From Planctomycetaceae bacterium (GTDB lineage Bacteria; Planctomycetota; Planctomycetia; Planctomycetales; Planctomycetaceae), in NCBI GenBank assembly GCA_021732845.1, contig JAKFUF010000004.1, positions 24,893-88,892 of the forward strand: a stretch of DNA of 64,000 nucleotides, in the 5' to 3' direction. A program made the translations under genes and the position numbers. This document shows, one piece after another, positions 54,213 through 64,000 of this stretch. Below the pieces are notes generated by a model. It was not told the origin of the DNA and did not search any database. It was given only the letters and a program-made list of their open reading frames with translations. Every line of letters starts with the position of its first letter. Within the stretch, counting starts at the first letter, position 1.

Positions 54213-57200
54213 ATGAACGAAGAATCGATTTTCGCCTCTGCCGTCATCATTGCCGACGCGGACAACCGGGCGAAGTTTGTCCGGAAGGCGTGTGGCCGGG
54301 ATGCCAGGCTGGCGGCGCGGGTCGATCAACTCCTGAAGCTGCATGATCGCATCGGGAGTTTTCTGAAACCGACCGTGGATGTCGCGGCGCGGCCCACCGG
54401 ACCGATTGCGGTCGGAACGGTCGACAATTTGCGTCCGGTGAGAAGCGATCAAATCTGGCTAAGCGTTCTCACTCCGTCGGACGAGCCGGGCGCGCTGGGG
54501 CGAATGGGTCAGTACGACATCCTCTCCCTGGTGGGGCGGGGAGGCATGGGGGTGGTCTACCGTGCCCGGCAGCGAAGCCTCCGCCGGATCGTGGCCCTCA
54601 AGATGATCCGCGATCCGGCGTTCTCCACGCCGGACGCTGTGCGGCGGCTGCGGAACGAAGCCGAGGCGGCCGCCCGGCTGCAGCACAAAAACATTGTGCG
54701 GATTCATGAGTTTGGAGAGTTTCAGGGACTGCACTACTACTCGATGGAGCATGTGAACGGCCGCACGCTGGAGGAACTGGCCGGCGGCCAGCCGCTGCCG
54801 TCTGAAAGAGCCGCCCGCTACGTCGAGACGATCGCCTCCGCCATTCACTACGCGCACGGCCAGCGGGTCCTCCACCGGGACTTGAAGCCCGCCAATGTGC
54901 TGATTGACTCAGCCGACTGCGTGCGAATTGCCGACTTCGGACTGGCAAAGCAGATGGATGTCCAGGGGGCCGTGACCGAGAAGGGCCAGATCATGGGCAC
55001 GGCGGAGTACATGTCGCCGGAGCAAGCGGCGGCCCGGCACTCGGCTGTCGGACCCGCCACCGACGTGTACGGCATCGGCGCTATCCTCTACGAGCTGCTG
55101 ACCGGCCGGGCACCGTTTCAGGGGGAAACACCCTGGGAGGTGCTGCGCCGCGTCTGCGAGCAGGAGCCCGTCCCGCCCCGGCAGCTCAATACACGGACCC
55201 CAAAGGATCTGGAGAGTATCTGCCTGCGGTGCCTGCAAAAGGACCCGCGGCAGCGGTATGACTCGGCCGGAGACCTGGCCCGCGATCTGCGCCGCTTCCG
55301 CACCGGCCAGCCTGTGCTGGCGCGGCCCATTGGGCGACTGCATCGCTCGGGGCGCTGGCTGGTTCGCAACCGACTGACAGCGTCCCTGTCCATGGCGATC
55401 CTCCTCCTGGGATGCGTCGTGATCAGCCTGGTGCCGTGGACGGGAACGGCCAAGGTTGTTGGCGAACCGCACGTCGCAGAGATCCCCCCCCAGGCAATTG
55501 CCGATGACGGAGAGGAGCAGGGGGAAGCTCCAGTGCCACCAGTGCCCGGCGATGAGGGGAATCCGCCGAAGCCACCCATGCCGGTCGACGCACAGCTTCC
55601 GCAGGTGGTGCTTCCACCCCAGCCAGTCCCGCCGGAGATCGACGATCCGCTGTTCTGGGTCCGGCCGCGGCAAGCTCCAGAGTCTCCGCCGGCGAGCGTC
55701 ACCGGAAGGGCCCTCGCTGGCGAACCGTTTGGCGTGGGTGAAGTGGTGATTCAATTTGCCCCCGACTCCCGCCCCACGCTGAAGCCCGACGACCCGGTGT
55801 GGATCACCGACACGAAGCAGCGCGTGCTGTACCCGGCGGTCGAGGCGGCCCGCGATGACCAGCACCGGGTGGGGCAGGTCACAATTCGCTTCCTTTTCCA
55901 GGGGCCAGGCGATCTGAATCTGGTGGCCACCGCGGCCGGCGACCATCCCCTGACCGTCAAGCCGGTCCTGGGCGGTGACGCCGATGCGCTCCTCCAGCAA
56001 TGGTGGACCATCTACTCCCATCCTCGGGAGGAATTTGTTGGACAACTGGCCGGCCACGACATGCTGCGCAGCTACCTGGCGACGATGCTGTCGCGCCGAC
56101 TGAATTTGACATTGCCGGACAACGCGTCCCATGCCACCAACCGGCTGAATTCCCTCACCGGGGAGGAAAACTTCCTGCATCTCCTGCTGGGGACGGCATC
56201 CATGCGGGTGGCCCTGCAAAAGGAAGTTCTGCTGAATGTGGCCGGGAACCACCAGAGGGCCGACCGGCCGCTCCCCCGGCCTCTGGCCCCACCCGCAGTG
56301 ACGATTCCCAAGTTCACGCCCAGTCCCGTGGAACCGCTCGCCGCGCACGTCCCGCAGGAGTGCTTCTATGTCCGGTGCCAGAGCCTGTCCGACTGGCAGT
56401 GGTTCCGCGGCGCGCTCGCGGCCTGGGGAGGGAACCTCAACCAGTTGGTCGTCCAGCGCGGCCTCGACCAGGGGATTGAGCACCGGCTGGAGAAGCAGTT
56501 GGCGCTGAACAGCGAGACGGCCGCAGAACTGTTTGCCAACGAGGCCATCGCCGAGTTCGCCCTCATTGGCAGCGACACGTTTTACCTGGAAGGGGCGGCC
56601 TTTGGCGTCCTCCTGCGGGCCAATGACGGTGCCACCCTGCAGGCAGTCATCGAGCGGCAGCGGCGCTCCGCCGTCCGCGTCACGCCCCATGTCCGGGAAA
56701 CCACGGAAGAGATCGCCGGACATGCCGTCAGCTTCCTGTCGACCCCCGACAACTCCGTCCGGTCCTTTCATGCCGTGGAGGGAGAGGTGCACTTCGTGAC
56801 CACCTCCCGGCGGCTGGTGGAGCGGTTCTTCGAGGCCGGGCGGGGGCGGGAAAGCCTCCGCCAGCTTCCGGCGTTCCAATTCGCCCGCAGCAAATTCCCG
56901 CTCACGCGGGACGACCCCGTCTTCATCTATTTGTCGGACCCCTTCTTCGCCAAGGTTCTCAGCCCGTGGTATCGCATTGAAATGACCCGCCGGGCCCGGG
57001 CACTGGCCGACTTGGAACTGGTCCAGATGGCCCGCTGGGCGGCGATCGCCGAACACAAACCCAATGAAACCGTGGCTGACCTGGTGGCGGCGGGCCTGCT
57101 GCCCGCATCAATCCAGTCGCGGCCCGACGGCAGCCAGGTCCTGCTGTCCGGCGGCGTTCCCCTCGACTCCCTCCGCGGAGCGGCCGGGACGTTCACGCCG

Positions 57201-59297
57201 ATCCTGGACATGACAGCCGGCGAGGCCACGGCCGGCGAATGCGACGCCTACAACCGCTTTGCGGCCGCCTACGCCCGCCTGTGGGCGCGGATGGATCCGG
57301 TCACCATCGCCCTCAACCGCCGGTCCACCGAGCCCGGCCGGGAGCAGATCGTGTGCGATGTGAGCATCATGCCGGTGCCCGAAAGTCTGTACGGGATGGC
57401 CATTTGGTATCTCCTGCCCACAAAAGACGCGGTGCCGCCCCCGCAGGGAAGTCTGCTGCAACTTTCGGCGACGCTGAACCTGCGCGCTTTCGGACTGCCG
57501 CTGGATTTGCCGATTCGCGCCTTCCTCGGAACAGGGGATCTTTCTGCGGACCCGGTGGTCTTGATGCGGAGCGGCAGAATGGAGTTGATCCCCGAACTTC
57601 AGGGAGCCCTCAGCGGGAATGCTTACTTGCGGGTTCCACTCCTTTACGGGGGAATCGACGATGTCGAACCACTGCTAGAAGCCTTCCGAGGTTTTCACAC
57701 ACCTCTAACTGACTCCCTTGCCGCAATTACCGAGCCACAACTGGGGATCTCCTCGGCGCCTGATCTTCCCCTGTGGCTTCAGTTTCAGAATTCACGGCTC
57801 GTACTTGCAACGCGGCGAGATGCCCTAGCGCAGGTGGCTCCGCTGCTGCAGACGCTCCAGACTCAACGATCGGCGCAGCTCCGCCTGACTCTGGCCGACT
57901 TGGCAGGGACGCACCTCGGAGAGCTGGCGCGGACCGTTCTTTACTGTCAGGCGCGGCACATGTCGGCCGCCAGTCCCCGGCTGCTGCACGAATTGCAGCA
58001 GCAACTCCATCTCGAGGACGACGAGGCCCGCCCCCTGGCGGAGGAGCTGCTTCGAGGGCGCCTCGTCTGCCCGATGGGGGGCGAGTACAGGCAACTGTCG
58101 ATTCCCGGCCGGGGCTCGCGGTGGGTCAGCACCGCCTGGCGGCAGGCCGACCTGGTCGATGAGGATTCCGTCCCGCGAACCTACACTGCCCCGTTCCTGG
58201 ACTGGTTCCACGGATTGAGCGTCGAAACCTCCGTCACCGCCACCACGCTGAGTGTCCATTTCGAGCTGAGCACCCATCCGGAAAGCGCGTCCCTTCCGGC
58301 GGCCCGCGCCGCGGAAGAGGCCGCCGCCCGCCGTGCGCTGGCGCGGGTACTGGAAGAACTGACGGCCGAGGCTCGCCAGGCGGCATTTGCGGACTGGGTC
58401 CGGCGGTTTCAATCAACGGACCTCGTTGTGAGGGCACCAAACACGCTCCCTGAATTGTGGCAACAGCGGGAGGCTGCCGCCAGCAGTCGCCTGGCCGCCC
58501 TGGCGGAACCGGTCGACAAAGCGGAACGCATGATGATCGTGATGGACTTGTTGACGCAGCAACGGATGGATTTCGCCCGCGGTCGCCTGGTCAACCTGGC
58601 GGAACCGGTCGACGAAGCGGAACTCGCGCGGATCATGACGGACTTTCCGCTGACGGCCGCCGCGCGGCAGATCCCCGCCCTCCTGCGCGAGCGGCAGGCC
58701 GCCGCGGAGTGGGCGCGACTTGCCCCCTTGCTTCCCAAGGATTCGGACCGTAGCCGGCTGCTGCAAGAGTTCAAGGCGAAGCACCTCGGAACGAATGCCG
58801 GTCGCAAGGCGAACCTGGATTCCTGCGTGAAGGAAATGGTGGAGGAAGATCAGGCGGCCGGGAAGCTCAAGGCGATCCGGGACCGCGTGCAGGGAGGGTA
58901 TCCGCCGCAGGAAGTCCTCAGCTTGGCCGATGAGTTTCCGGACATCAAGACGGCAGCCGAGGCGCGGAACTGGTGGAGGGAATCCAATGAAAGGGCCGTG
59001 TTGGACCTGTCGGGCACCAACGTGCCGCTCCGCGCCGCGGCACTTCAGTTCTTGGCGGATTCCGACTTCGCCGGCGATGCCTACGTTGATCCGCTCATCA
59101 CAATCATGCTTCATGAACCCCGGGCCGATTCGCGGCGGAATGCGGCAAGAATTGTCAACCGCCTGCCGGAACCGGCCTGGGACCGCGCTGCCAACGCCCT
59201 GAAAACTGCGTTGCGGAACCCCCGCGACAACTTCTGCGGAGAGGCCCAGGACGTCCTGCGGGTGACCCGGACGACGAAGATCAAATCGACGAAATAG
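54213..59297 (+). CDS. giant transmembrane Ser/Thr protein kinase
   Basis: A 1,694-residue protein. The N-terminal 90 residues are the short helical region usual before planctomycete kinases. The Hanks kinase domain (about 100-365) has GRGGMGVVYRA, VALKM, HRDLKPANVL and IADFGLA, so all catalytic motifs are intact. One membrane helix (LSMAILLLGCVVISLVPW, about 392-409) is followed by a Pro-rich stretch and about 1,280 residues outside with no domain I recognise; two similar short repeats (RLVNLAEPVDEAEL-type) occur near 1430-1470. It probably senses an external signal and phosphorylates the upstream sigma factor. Confidence 0.85.
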   Translation: MNEESIFASAVIIADADNRAKFVRKACGRDARLAARVDQLLKLHDRIGSFLKPTVDVAARPTGPIAVGTVDNLRPVRSDQIWLSVLTPSDEPGALGRMGQYDILSLVGRGGMGVVYRARQRSLRRIVALKMIRDPAFSTPDAVRRLRNEAEAAARLQHKNIVRIHEFGEFQGLHYYSMEHVNGRTLEELAGGQPLPSERAARYVETIASAIHYAHGQRVLHRDLKPANVLIDSADCVRIADFGLAKQMDVQGAVTEKGQIMGTAEYMSPEQAAARHSAVGPATDVYGIGAILYELLTGRAPFQGETPWEVLRRVCEQEPVPPRQLNTRTPKDLESICLRCLQKDPRQRYDSAGDLARDLRRFRTGQPVLARPIGRLHRSGRWLVRNRLTASLSMAILLLGCVVISLVPWTGTAKVVGEPHVAEIPPQAIADDGEEQGEAPVPPVPGDEGNPPKPPMPVDAQLPQVVLPPQPVPPEIDDPLFWVRPRQAPESPPASVTGRALAGEPFGVGEVVIQFAPDSRPTLKPDDPVWITDTKQRVLYPAVEAARDDQHRVGQVTIRFLFQGPGDLNLVATAAGDHPLTVKPVLGGDADALLQQWWTIYSHPREEFVGQLAGHDMLRSYLATMLSRRLNLTLPDNASHATNRLNSLTGEENFLHLLLGTASMRVALQKEVLLNVAGNHQRADRPLPRPLAPPAVTIPKFTPSPVEPLAAHVPQECFYVRCQSLSDWQWFRGALAAWGGNLNQLVVQRGLDQGIEHRLEKQLALNSETAAELFANEAIAEFALIGSDTFYLEGAAFGVLLRANDGATLQAVIERQRRSAVRVTPHVRETTEEIAGHAVSFLSTPDNSVRSFHAVEGEVHFVTTSRRLVERFFEAGRGRESLRQLPAFQFARSKFPLTRDDPVFIYLSDPFFAKVLSPWYRIEMTRRARALADLELVQMARWAAIAEHKPNETVADLVAAGLLPASIQSRPDGSQVLLSGGVPLDSLRGAAGTFTPILDMTAGEATAGECDAYNRFAAAYARLWARMDPVTIALNRRSTEPGREQIVCDVSIMPVPESLYGMAIWYLLPTKDAVPPPQGSLLQLSATLNLRAFGLPLDLPIRAFLGTGDLSADPVVLMRSGRMELIPELQGALSGNAYLRVPLLYGGIDDVEPLLEAFRGFHTPLTDSLAAITEPQLGISSAPDLPLWLQFQNSRLVLATRRDALAQVAPLLQTLQTQRSAQLRLTLADLAGTHLGELARTVLYCQARHMSAASPRLLHELQQQLHLEDDEARPLAEELLRGRLVCPMGGEYRQLSIPGRGSRWVSTAWRQADLVDEDSVPRTYTAPFLDWFHGLSVETSVTATTLSVHFELSTHPESASLPAARAAEEAAARRALARVLEELTAEARQAAFADWVRRFQSTDLVVRAPNTLPELWQQREAAASSRLAALAEPVDKAERMMIVMDLLTQQRMDFARGRLVNLAEPVDEAELARIMTDFPLTAAARQIPALLRERQAAAEWARLAPLLPKDSDRSRLLQEFKAKHLGTNAGRKANLDSCVKEMVEEDQAAGKLKAIRDRVQGGYPPQEVLSLADEFPDIKTAAEARNWWRESNERAVLDLSGTNVPLRAAALQFLADSDFAGDAYVDPLITIMLHEPRADSRRNAARIVNRLPEPAWDRAANALKTALRNPRDNFCGEAQDVLRVTRTTKIKSTK

Positions 59298-59445
59298 CCG
59301 GCCCGGACTCTGAACCAAATGAAGGTGTCCCTGATGTCACTCACGCCTGCTCAGCGACAGCCCGGTGCCTCGCAGCAGACGAACTGGCGCGCGTGGAATT
59401 CAATGTTCCGACGGTTCCAACTCACATTTTTTAGCGGAGTGCCAG

Positions 59446-60975
59446 ATGACATACTTCGGTCAAACTTTCAAACGGTTCCTGCTCCTCCAAGGCTTGTGCC
59501 TGATCGCCCTCCTTTCTCAAGCGGCAACCGTTGTGGCTCAACAGGCCGCCGACTTGGAGAACAACATGCGCCGGTTGTCGGCCATGCTGGCGGAGAAACG
59601 GGCGGAGGACTTGTCGCCCGAGGCCCTGACGGAGCGCCTCGCCGCAGTGCAAAGCGCGAACCGCGAGGTGCTGCATCAGCAAGTTCTCGCAGCCCAGAAT
59701 ATGTACGGATTCGGGAAAATCACCCTGGATGAAGTTCTCCGCGCACAGATGGCGCTGAACAATGCCGACCCTGAACGCGTCAACACTCCTGCGGAAAAGA
59801 TTCGACTGCTGCGGGAGCAAGCAGACTCTTCCAGGCAGATCGAAAGTGCCGCCGAGACATTGGCAGAGGTAGGGGTAGGGAAGCTAGGAGCGTTCCCGGC
59901 GGCGCGCGCCCGGAGGATTGACGCCGAATTGAGGCTCGCGCGGGAGGTTGCCGCACAGCAGCAGAGGGGTGAGTCACCTGCCAGCCAGCCGTCCAATGCG
60001 CCGGAGAAAGTGCCCCTGGAACGAATGTCCGCCTTGATGCTCGCACAGCGCATTCAGGAATTATCAATCAGCAAGCGCGATGCCCTGCTCAAGTGTTCCG
60101 AACTCTTCAATGAGAGCTACGAGCATGGAACTGTTCCACTTGAAACCCTGCTGTCAACGCAGGACGAGCTCCTTGAGGCGGAACTGGCGCTGACCGCAGA
60201 TTTCGATCAGCGAATTCAACTGCTACGGAAGCGAGTGGAAAGCGCCACAAGGATTGAAGACGGAGTCCGCGACCTTCAAGCCAAAGGCGGAAAGGGTGGC
60301 AGTGCCGGCGCTATGGCGGCGGCATCCGCCTGTCAGCGCGCCGCGAACCTTCGACTGGCCCGTGAGGTACTCTTGAAGCGTGCCGGCCAGCAGCGCGAGC
60401 CTGCAAAGCCGCCTTCTGAAAACCATCCGGCCACCGATCTGGAGATGTTGTCGACGCCGGCCATAACAGCGCAGATCGAAACTTTGAAGAAGGAGTTGCG
60501 CGATCTGCTGCGAAGGCAGTACGAAGTTGTCCAAGCCGAATACGAAACCGGAACAGCGCATTTGGATGTCGTTCTGCGTGTGCTGGACGAATTCATCAAT
60601 GCGGACTTGGAACTCGCTCAAACTGCCGCCGACCGGATCCGCCTTCAGCGAGAGCGGGTGGGCCAGGCGATCAAATGGGAACAACACGTGTTCGCGAAGA
60701 GTGCGGTTGGTGCTGCTGGTGGTGATACTGGGAGTATCCTGTCGACACACGGCTGCCGGCTGGCGGCCGAAATCAAGCTGGTGCGAGAACTGCTCGCCCG
60801 GCCTGCCGCCGACGTCAAGCCCACCGGGTTGTGCGCGGACGTCGTCTGCGAACCGGCCTGTGAACCGCAGACTCGCCTCCATTTCTGCTTTCCAACGGTC
60901 AAGCGAACAGCGCATGCTCAACGTGGCCTGCGACATCCGCCACGCGGAAACTTTGCCCGCCGCAGTGGCCGGTAA
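59446..60975 (+). CDS. exported three-repeat helical protein (TolC-like units)
   Basis: A 509-residue protein with signal peptide (LLQGLCLIALLSQAATVVAQ). The mature part has three repeats of about 130 residues, each a long coiled helix with an A..YE.G...L..VL.A...L..ADLELA pattern (for example YEHGTVPLETLLSTQDELLE and YETGTAHLDVVLRVLDEFIN) ending in LRLAREVLLK-like residues. This resembles the helical hairpins of TolC-type proteins but lacks a beta-barrel segment. GGAG lies 7 bases before the ATG chosen. It follows the kinase by about 150 bp. Confidence 0.6.
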   Translation: MTYFGQTFKRFLLLQGLCLIALLSQAATVVAQQAADLENNMRRLSAMLAEKRAEDLSPEALTERLAAVQSANREVLHQQVLAAQNMYGFGKITLDEVLRAQMALNNADPERVNTPAEKIRLLREQADSSRQIESAAETLAEVGVGKLGAFPAARARRIDAELRLAREVAAQQQRGESPASQPSNAPEKVPLERMSALMLAQRIQELSISKRDALLKCSELFNESYEHGTVPLETLLSTQDELLEAELALTADFDQRIQLLRKRVESATRIEDGVRDLQAKGGKGGSAGAMAAASACQRAANLRLAREVLLKRAGQQREPAKPPSENHPATDLEMLSTPAITAQIETLKKELRDLLRRQYEVVQAEYETGTAHLDVVLRVLDEFINADLELAQTAADRIRLQRERVGQAIKWEQHVFAKSAVGAAGGDTGSILSTHGCRLAAEIKLVRELLARPAADVKPTGLCADVVCEPACEPQTRLHFCFPTVKRTAHAQRGLRHPPRGNFARRSGR

Positions 60976-61067
60976 GGTGCCCCATCGTCGCGGAGGTCGA
61001 CCGACACCCTTTTGGCTGCGGCCACAGGCCGCATTAACACGACCCGAAAGATAACGGGGCAGAGTCC

Positions 61068-62366
61068 ATGGCCGTCGTAACATGCCTGCTGAAGTCTCTC
61101 ATCCTTCTATCGTCAAGTTTTGCTGAGGTTCCCAAAGGACTGGAACCCTTGCAGGGAACCTGGGTGATTGCGTCGGCTGAAATCGACATCAAAGGCGCAC
61201 CCGCTCCCGCGCGTATGCCGATCCCTTCAATGGCTCCAACAGGCCTGTCAATCATCATCGATGGCGCAACCGCAAAAGTCTACTCGGCATTCGCGTACTC
61301 TGAAGACGCGATCGTGAGCGAGCACTACCGATCGCGTGGATTTTTGTCTACCGAGATAATTCCCGGGTACTTTATTTCGACAAAACACGTTACTTCGCCA
61401 CTGGAATTCACATTGGAAGCGAAAATCGGCAACCAGATTCCAGAACTCTTTGCGGTGATCGATTGGCCAGCGGACATTCCACGCGACAATGTAGTTCCCG
61501 GCAAGGGTCCGGTGCGCTGTGCGGTGGTCCACACGCTGGAAGGAGAGAATGCCACTCTGAGCGTCAGCGTTCCCATTTTGCTGAAATCGCCGCCCGCACG
61601 CGGCGTTCGGACCGCCTGGACGTTTTCTTTCAAGAAGCTCGGCGTGGCCGTGGCAAAGGAATACTCGGCACTGACTGGGTTGTGGAAGTACCGCGGCAAC
61701 CCGGACGCAGACACCGGCGCGGACCAGAAGCCACCAATGTTCTTGATCGCGCCAGGCTGGTGTGCTGTTACTGACCGCGGTCGTGTTGATTCTTTGTTAT
61801 CCATCTCGCTGAATACGGAAGCATCGCCGCGCGCGCTGAATATCTCGAACACCGACGGCAACGGAACGAAAGCATTGACAGAGGGGATCTACGCCCTCAA
61901 GGGTGACACAATCACCGTGCAGTTCCCGGCGACCGGCAAAAAGCGGCCAGTGCAGTTTGATCCGGCGAACGACGAGTTTGTGCATTTTGATCTTGAGCGA
62001 TTCAAGGTGCCGCGCGATGGCGAAGCGGTCCTCGGTGCGTGGATGCTGCTTGAGCAGCGCACCGGCAGCGAGAAGCGCGGCGACATTCGCGGCGGAAACG
62101 GTGAGAAATGGACGATCACCGGAGAGGAAATCTCCATCGACCGCGGCGGAAACGTCAATTTCAAGACCTACAAATACAAGCTCGACGACAAGCAGAAGTC
62201 CCTCGATTTATCGCTCCCCGCCGCACCTGACAAGGTCAATCAAGCTTGCAGTTACACGCTCCAGGATGACACGCTCTGGGTCTTCATTTATCCTTCCAAG
62301 CGGCCGCCATTGGGCAAGAATAAGCCATCAGGGACGAAGCTGCTCAAGTTTCAGCGAAGCCCGTAG
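61068..62366 (+). CDS. exported protein with three TIGR03067-like domains
   Basis: A 432-residue protein. The short hydrophobic N-terminus is followed by GLEPLQGTWVIASAEIDIKG, a second unit with LTGLWKYRGNPD and IYALKGDTITVQFPATGKKR, and a third with VLGAWMLLEQRTG and WTITGEEISIDRGG. These are lipocalin-like TIGR03067 units, known mostly from planctomycetes, usually periplasmic, function unknown. The N-terminal leader is short for a signal peptide. Confidence 0.7.
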   Translation: MAVVTCLLKSLILLSSSFAEVPKGLEPLQGTWVIASAEIDIKGAPAPARMPIPSMAPTGLSIIIDGATAKVYSAFAYSEDAIVSEHYRSRGFLSTEIIPGYFISTKHVTSPLEFTLEAKIGNQIPELFAVIDWPADIPRDNVVPGKGPVRCAVVHTLEGENATLSVSVPILLKSPPARGVRTAWTFSFKKLGVAVAKEYSALTGLWKYRGNPDADTGADQKPPMFLIAPGWCAVTDRGRVDSLLSISLNTEASPRALNISNTDGNGTKALTEGIYALKGDTITVQFPATGKKRPVQFDPANDEFVHFDLERFKVPRDGEAVLGAWMLLEQRTGSEKRGDIRGGNGEKWTITGEEISIDRGGNVNFKTYKYKLDDKQKSLDLSLPAAPDKVNQACSYTLQDDTLWVFIYPSKRPPLGKNKPSGTKLLKFQRSP

Positions 62367-62576
62367 GCAGGAGGTTTGCGAAGAGTCAGCCACGCGGGAT
62401 TGTTGCTTTTACAGCTGCGGCTGCAGTTGATCCACCGCCGCGGTTGTGCTCGAGCCTATTCACGATTGGCCTGGTCGAGATCGCCCATCACATCGTCCGC
62501 ACCACGAAGGGTGTGGCCGGATTTGAGGGGCTTTGCCCGAAGAATCTGGGGGCCATGTGCACGGCGAGGTTCAATG

Positions 62577-62888
62577 ATGCTCGACTCCAGTCAAAATCAG
62601 AATGAACACGAACAGCAATTGGACGCGATCATCGCCCGCTATTACCTGGCCACGGAACCGGGGCAGCCGCCGAATCAGTCCGGGTTCGTGGCGCAGCATC
62701 CTGAGTTTGTGCAGGAGCTGCGGGACTTCTTCCGGGATCTCGGACATCTGGAGAGGGACTTTCCCCCGGCAGAAAAGGATCCAGCCCTGTGCGACACAAT
62801 GGAAATGAAGCCCGTGCGCTACTTTGGGCAGTATGAAATCCTGGGCGAAGTTGGTTCCGGTGGCATGAACCACTTTCTTTTCAATTGA
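62577..62888 (+). pseudogene. Ser/Thr kinase N-terminus, truncated
   Basis: The frame starts MLDSSQNQNEHEQQLDAIIA, continues with RYYLATEPGQPPNQ and reaches FGQYEILGEVGSGGM, the kinase glycine loop, and then stops after NHFLFN. The rest of the kinase is missing. It is similar to the N-terminus of the kinase at 63668. Confidence 0.8.
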
Positions 62889-63094
62889 GGTTCCATTGAG
62901 TCGTTCTGCTTAACACGTCAAAATTCGCAGCGGGAGCGATTTTCGCGCGCCCATTTGCCCGGCAGATCGTGCCTATTGAAATGGGGCGTGACACCAATCC
63001 ACTCTGGATCAGCTTGCCTCCATTGCAATTGTCTCAGGAAAAGAGAAGGTACGCATGGCGGCAATTTCAACGGAACTCCATCCATCGAGAATTC

Positions 63095-63664
63095 ATGGCG
63101 ACGGATGCTGAGCGGCCTGCACTCCTGGAGTTGGAACGCTTTCGGCGCTATCTCACCGTGCTCGCGGAAGCTGAATTGGCTCCGCGACTCAAGGTTAAGG
63201 AATCTCCGTCGGACATTGTGCAGCAGTCGATGCTGGAGGCCCATCGTGATCTGCCATCCTTTCGCGGACAGACTGACGCGGAGCTTGTGGGCTGGTTGAA
63301 AACGATCCTCGCCCGGAACCTGATGAATGCGGCCCGGCACTACCGCACCGCCAAGTGCGACATCCGCCTCGAGCAGTCGCTGGCCGAGCGGTTGGACCAG
63401 TCCTCGGCGCGGCTGGACCATTGGCTGGCTTCGCAGGACAGCAGCCCCAGCCAGCGGGCAGAGCGAAATGAGCGAGCCGCCGCCTTAGCCGACGCCCTGG
63501 CCCTGCTGCTGGAGCAGGAGCGGACGGCGATCTTGTTGAAGCACTTTCGCGGATGGTCGCTTCAGGCCATTGGCGAACATCTCGACCGGCCAGTGGATGC
63601 CGTCGCAGGGCTGCTGAAGCGGGGTCTGAAGAAACTGCGGGGCCACCTGAAGGTACTGGAATAG
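63095..63664 (+). CDS. ECF sigma factor
   Basis: A 189-residue sigma factor: LLELERFRRYLTVLAEAELA, SPSDIVQQSMLEAHRDLPSF (region 2), then LLLEQERTAILLKHFRGWSL and IGEHLDRPVDAVAGLLKRGL (region 4 HTH). ATG 63095 is chosen at the start of family similarity. It is followed 3 bp later by a Ser/Thr kinase, the same pairing as at 53432/54213. Confidence 0.85.
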   Translation: MATDAERPALLELERFRRYLTVLAEAELAPRLKVKESPSDIVQQSMLEAHRDLPSFRGQTDAELVGWLKTILARNLMNAARHYRTAKCDIRLEQSLAERLDQSSARLDHWLASQDSSPSQRAERNERAAALADALALLLEQERTAILLKHFRGWSLQAIGEHLDRPVDAVAGLLKRGLKKLRGHLKVLE

Positions 63665-63667
63665 CAC

Positions 63668-64000
63668 ATGGCGGAATCTGACGATTCGCGGGAACAGCGG
63701 TTGGACGCTGTGATTGCCAAGTATTACCTGGCGGTCGAGCGCGGCGAGGCTCCCGATCAGGCCGTGTTTCTCGCGGAGCACGCCGAGTTTGCGGAGCAGC
63801 TGAAGGAATTCTTTGCCGCCATCAGCCGCCTCGACGAAGCCGTCGGCCCGGTCAATCTTGAGCAGACCACGACCCGGGTGCTGAACCTCGCGACCAGCCT
63901 GCTCAACTGCGGGGCCGGGGTCCGGTACTTCGGCGACTATGAGATTTTGGAGATCATCGGGATGGGAGGGATGGGGGTTGTCTACAAGGCCCGGCAGTCA
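63668..64000 (+). CDS. Ser/Thr protein kinase (3' cut by window end)
   Basis: The frame starts MAESDDSREQRLDAVIAKYY, has the helical N-terminal region, then FGDYEILEIIGMGGMGVVYK, the kinase glycine loop, and runs off the window. It is adjacent to the ECF sigma factor and so is probably its regulator. Confidence 0.85.
   Translation, partial: MAESDDSREQRLDAVIAKYYLAVERGEAPDQAVFLAEHAEFAEQLKEFFAAISRLDEAVGPVNLEQTTTRVLNLATSLLNCGAGVRYFGDYEILEIIGMGGMGVVYKARQS

Overview
The window looks like a chromosomal segment of a planctomycete, probably Gemmata-like. The evidence is a DUF1592/DUF1552 cytochrome pair, sigma-factor/Ser-Thr-kinase pairs, TIGR03067 domains, and six genes of the TIGR02996 (repeat-companion) family, which is known mainly from this phylum. 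All family names come from motif recognition by eye; no database search was run.

Left edge (1-5.4 kb): the end of a DNA phosphorothioation locus. It holds the C-terminal part of a DptH/FtsK-like ATPase, an McrA-like HNH endonuclease and a DndA/IscS-type cysteine desulfurase, closed by a strong hairpin.

5.5-41.7 kb: integrated plasmid-like DNA. The minus-strand block (5.5-22 kb) has a DarB-like methylase-helicase, plasmid-type small proteins, ArdC antirestriction, a ParB-like protein, tRNA-Leu and a tyrosine recombinase. In its middle lie two tandemly duplicated TIGR02996-LRR genes, an ankyrin protein and structured-RNA candidates. From 22.5 kb the plus strand has a candidate oriT, a MOBF relaxase-helicase, a second ParB-like protein, a VirD4/TraG coupling protein and an operon of very small proteins ending in a clear terminator. 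No VirB4 or mating-channel genes are visible, so this DNA looks mobilisable rather than self-transmissible. Downstream are recombinase remnants, a small secreted protein, four tandem TIGR02996-LRR genes with start/stop overlaps, a frameshifted regulator and an intact large serine recombinase. The recombinase gene runs into the 3' half of a tRNA-Asn, the probable attachment site.

42-45.4 kb: a graveyard of decayed fragments (WD40, kinase-associated repeat, DUF1156 methylase tail, HTH protein, membrane protein).

45.5-64 kb: more chromosome-like DNA. A minus-strand DUF1592-DUF1552-secreted protein operon is followed by remnants (integron-type integrase, TPR protein, IS4 transposase). Then come an ECF sigma factor, a giant Ser/Thr kinase, two exported proteins, a broken kinase, and a second ECF sigma factor with a kinase cut by the window end.

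How it may work together: relaxase, oriT and coupling protein would move the DNA; DarB-like and ArdC proteins would shield it from restriction on entry; ParB-like proteins would help maintain it; the two recombinases would integrate it. The TIGR02996-LRR arrays and ankyrin protein are the cargo of unknown function.
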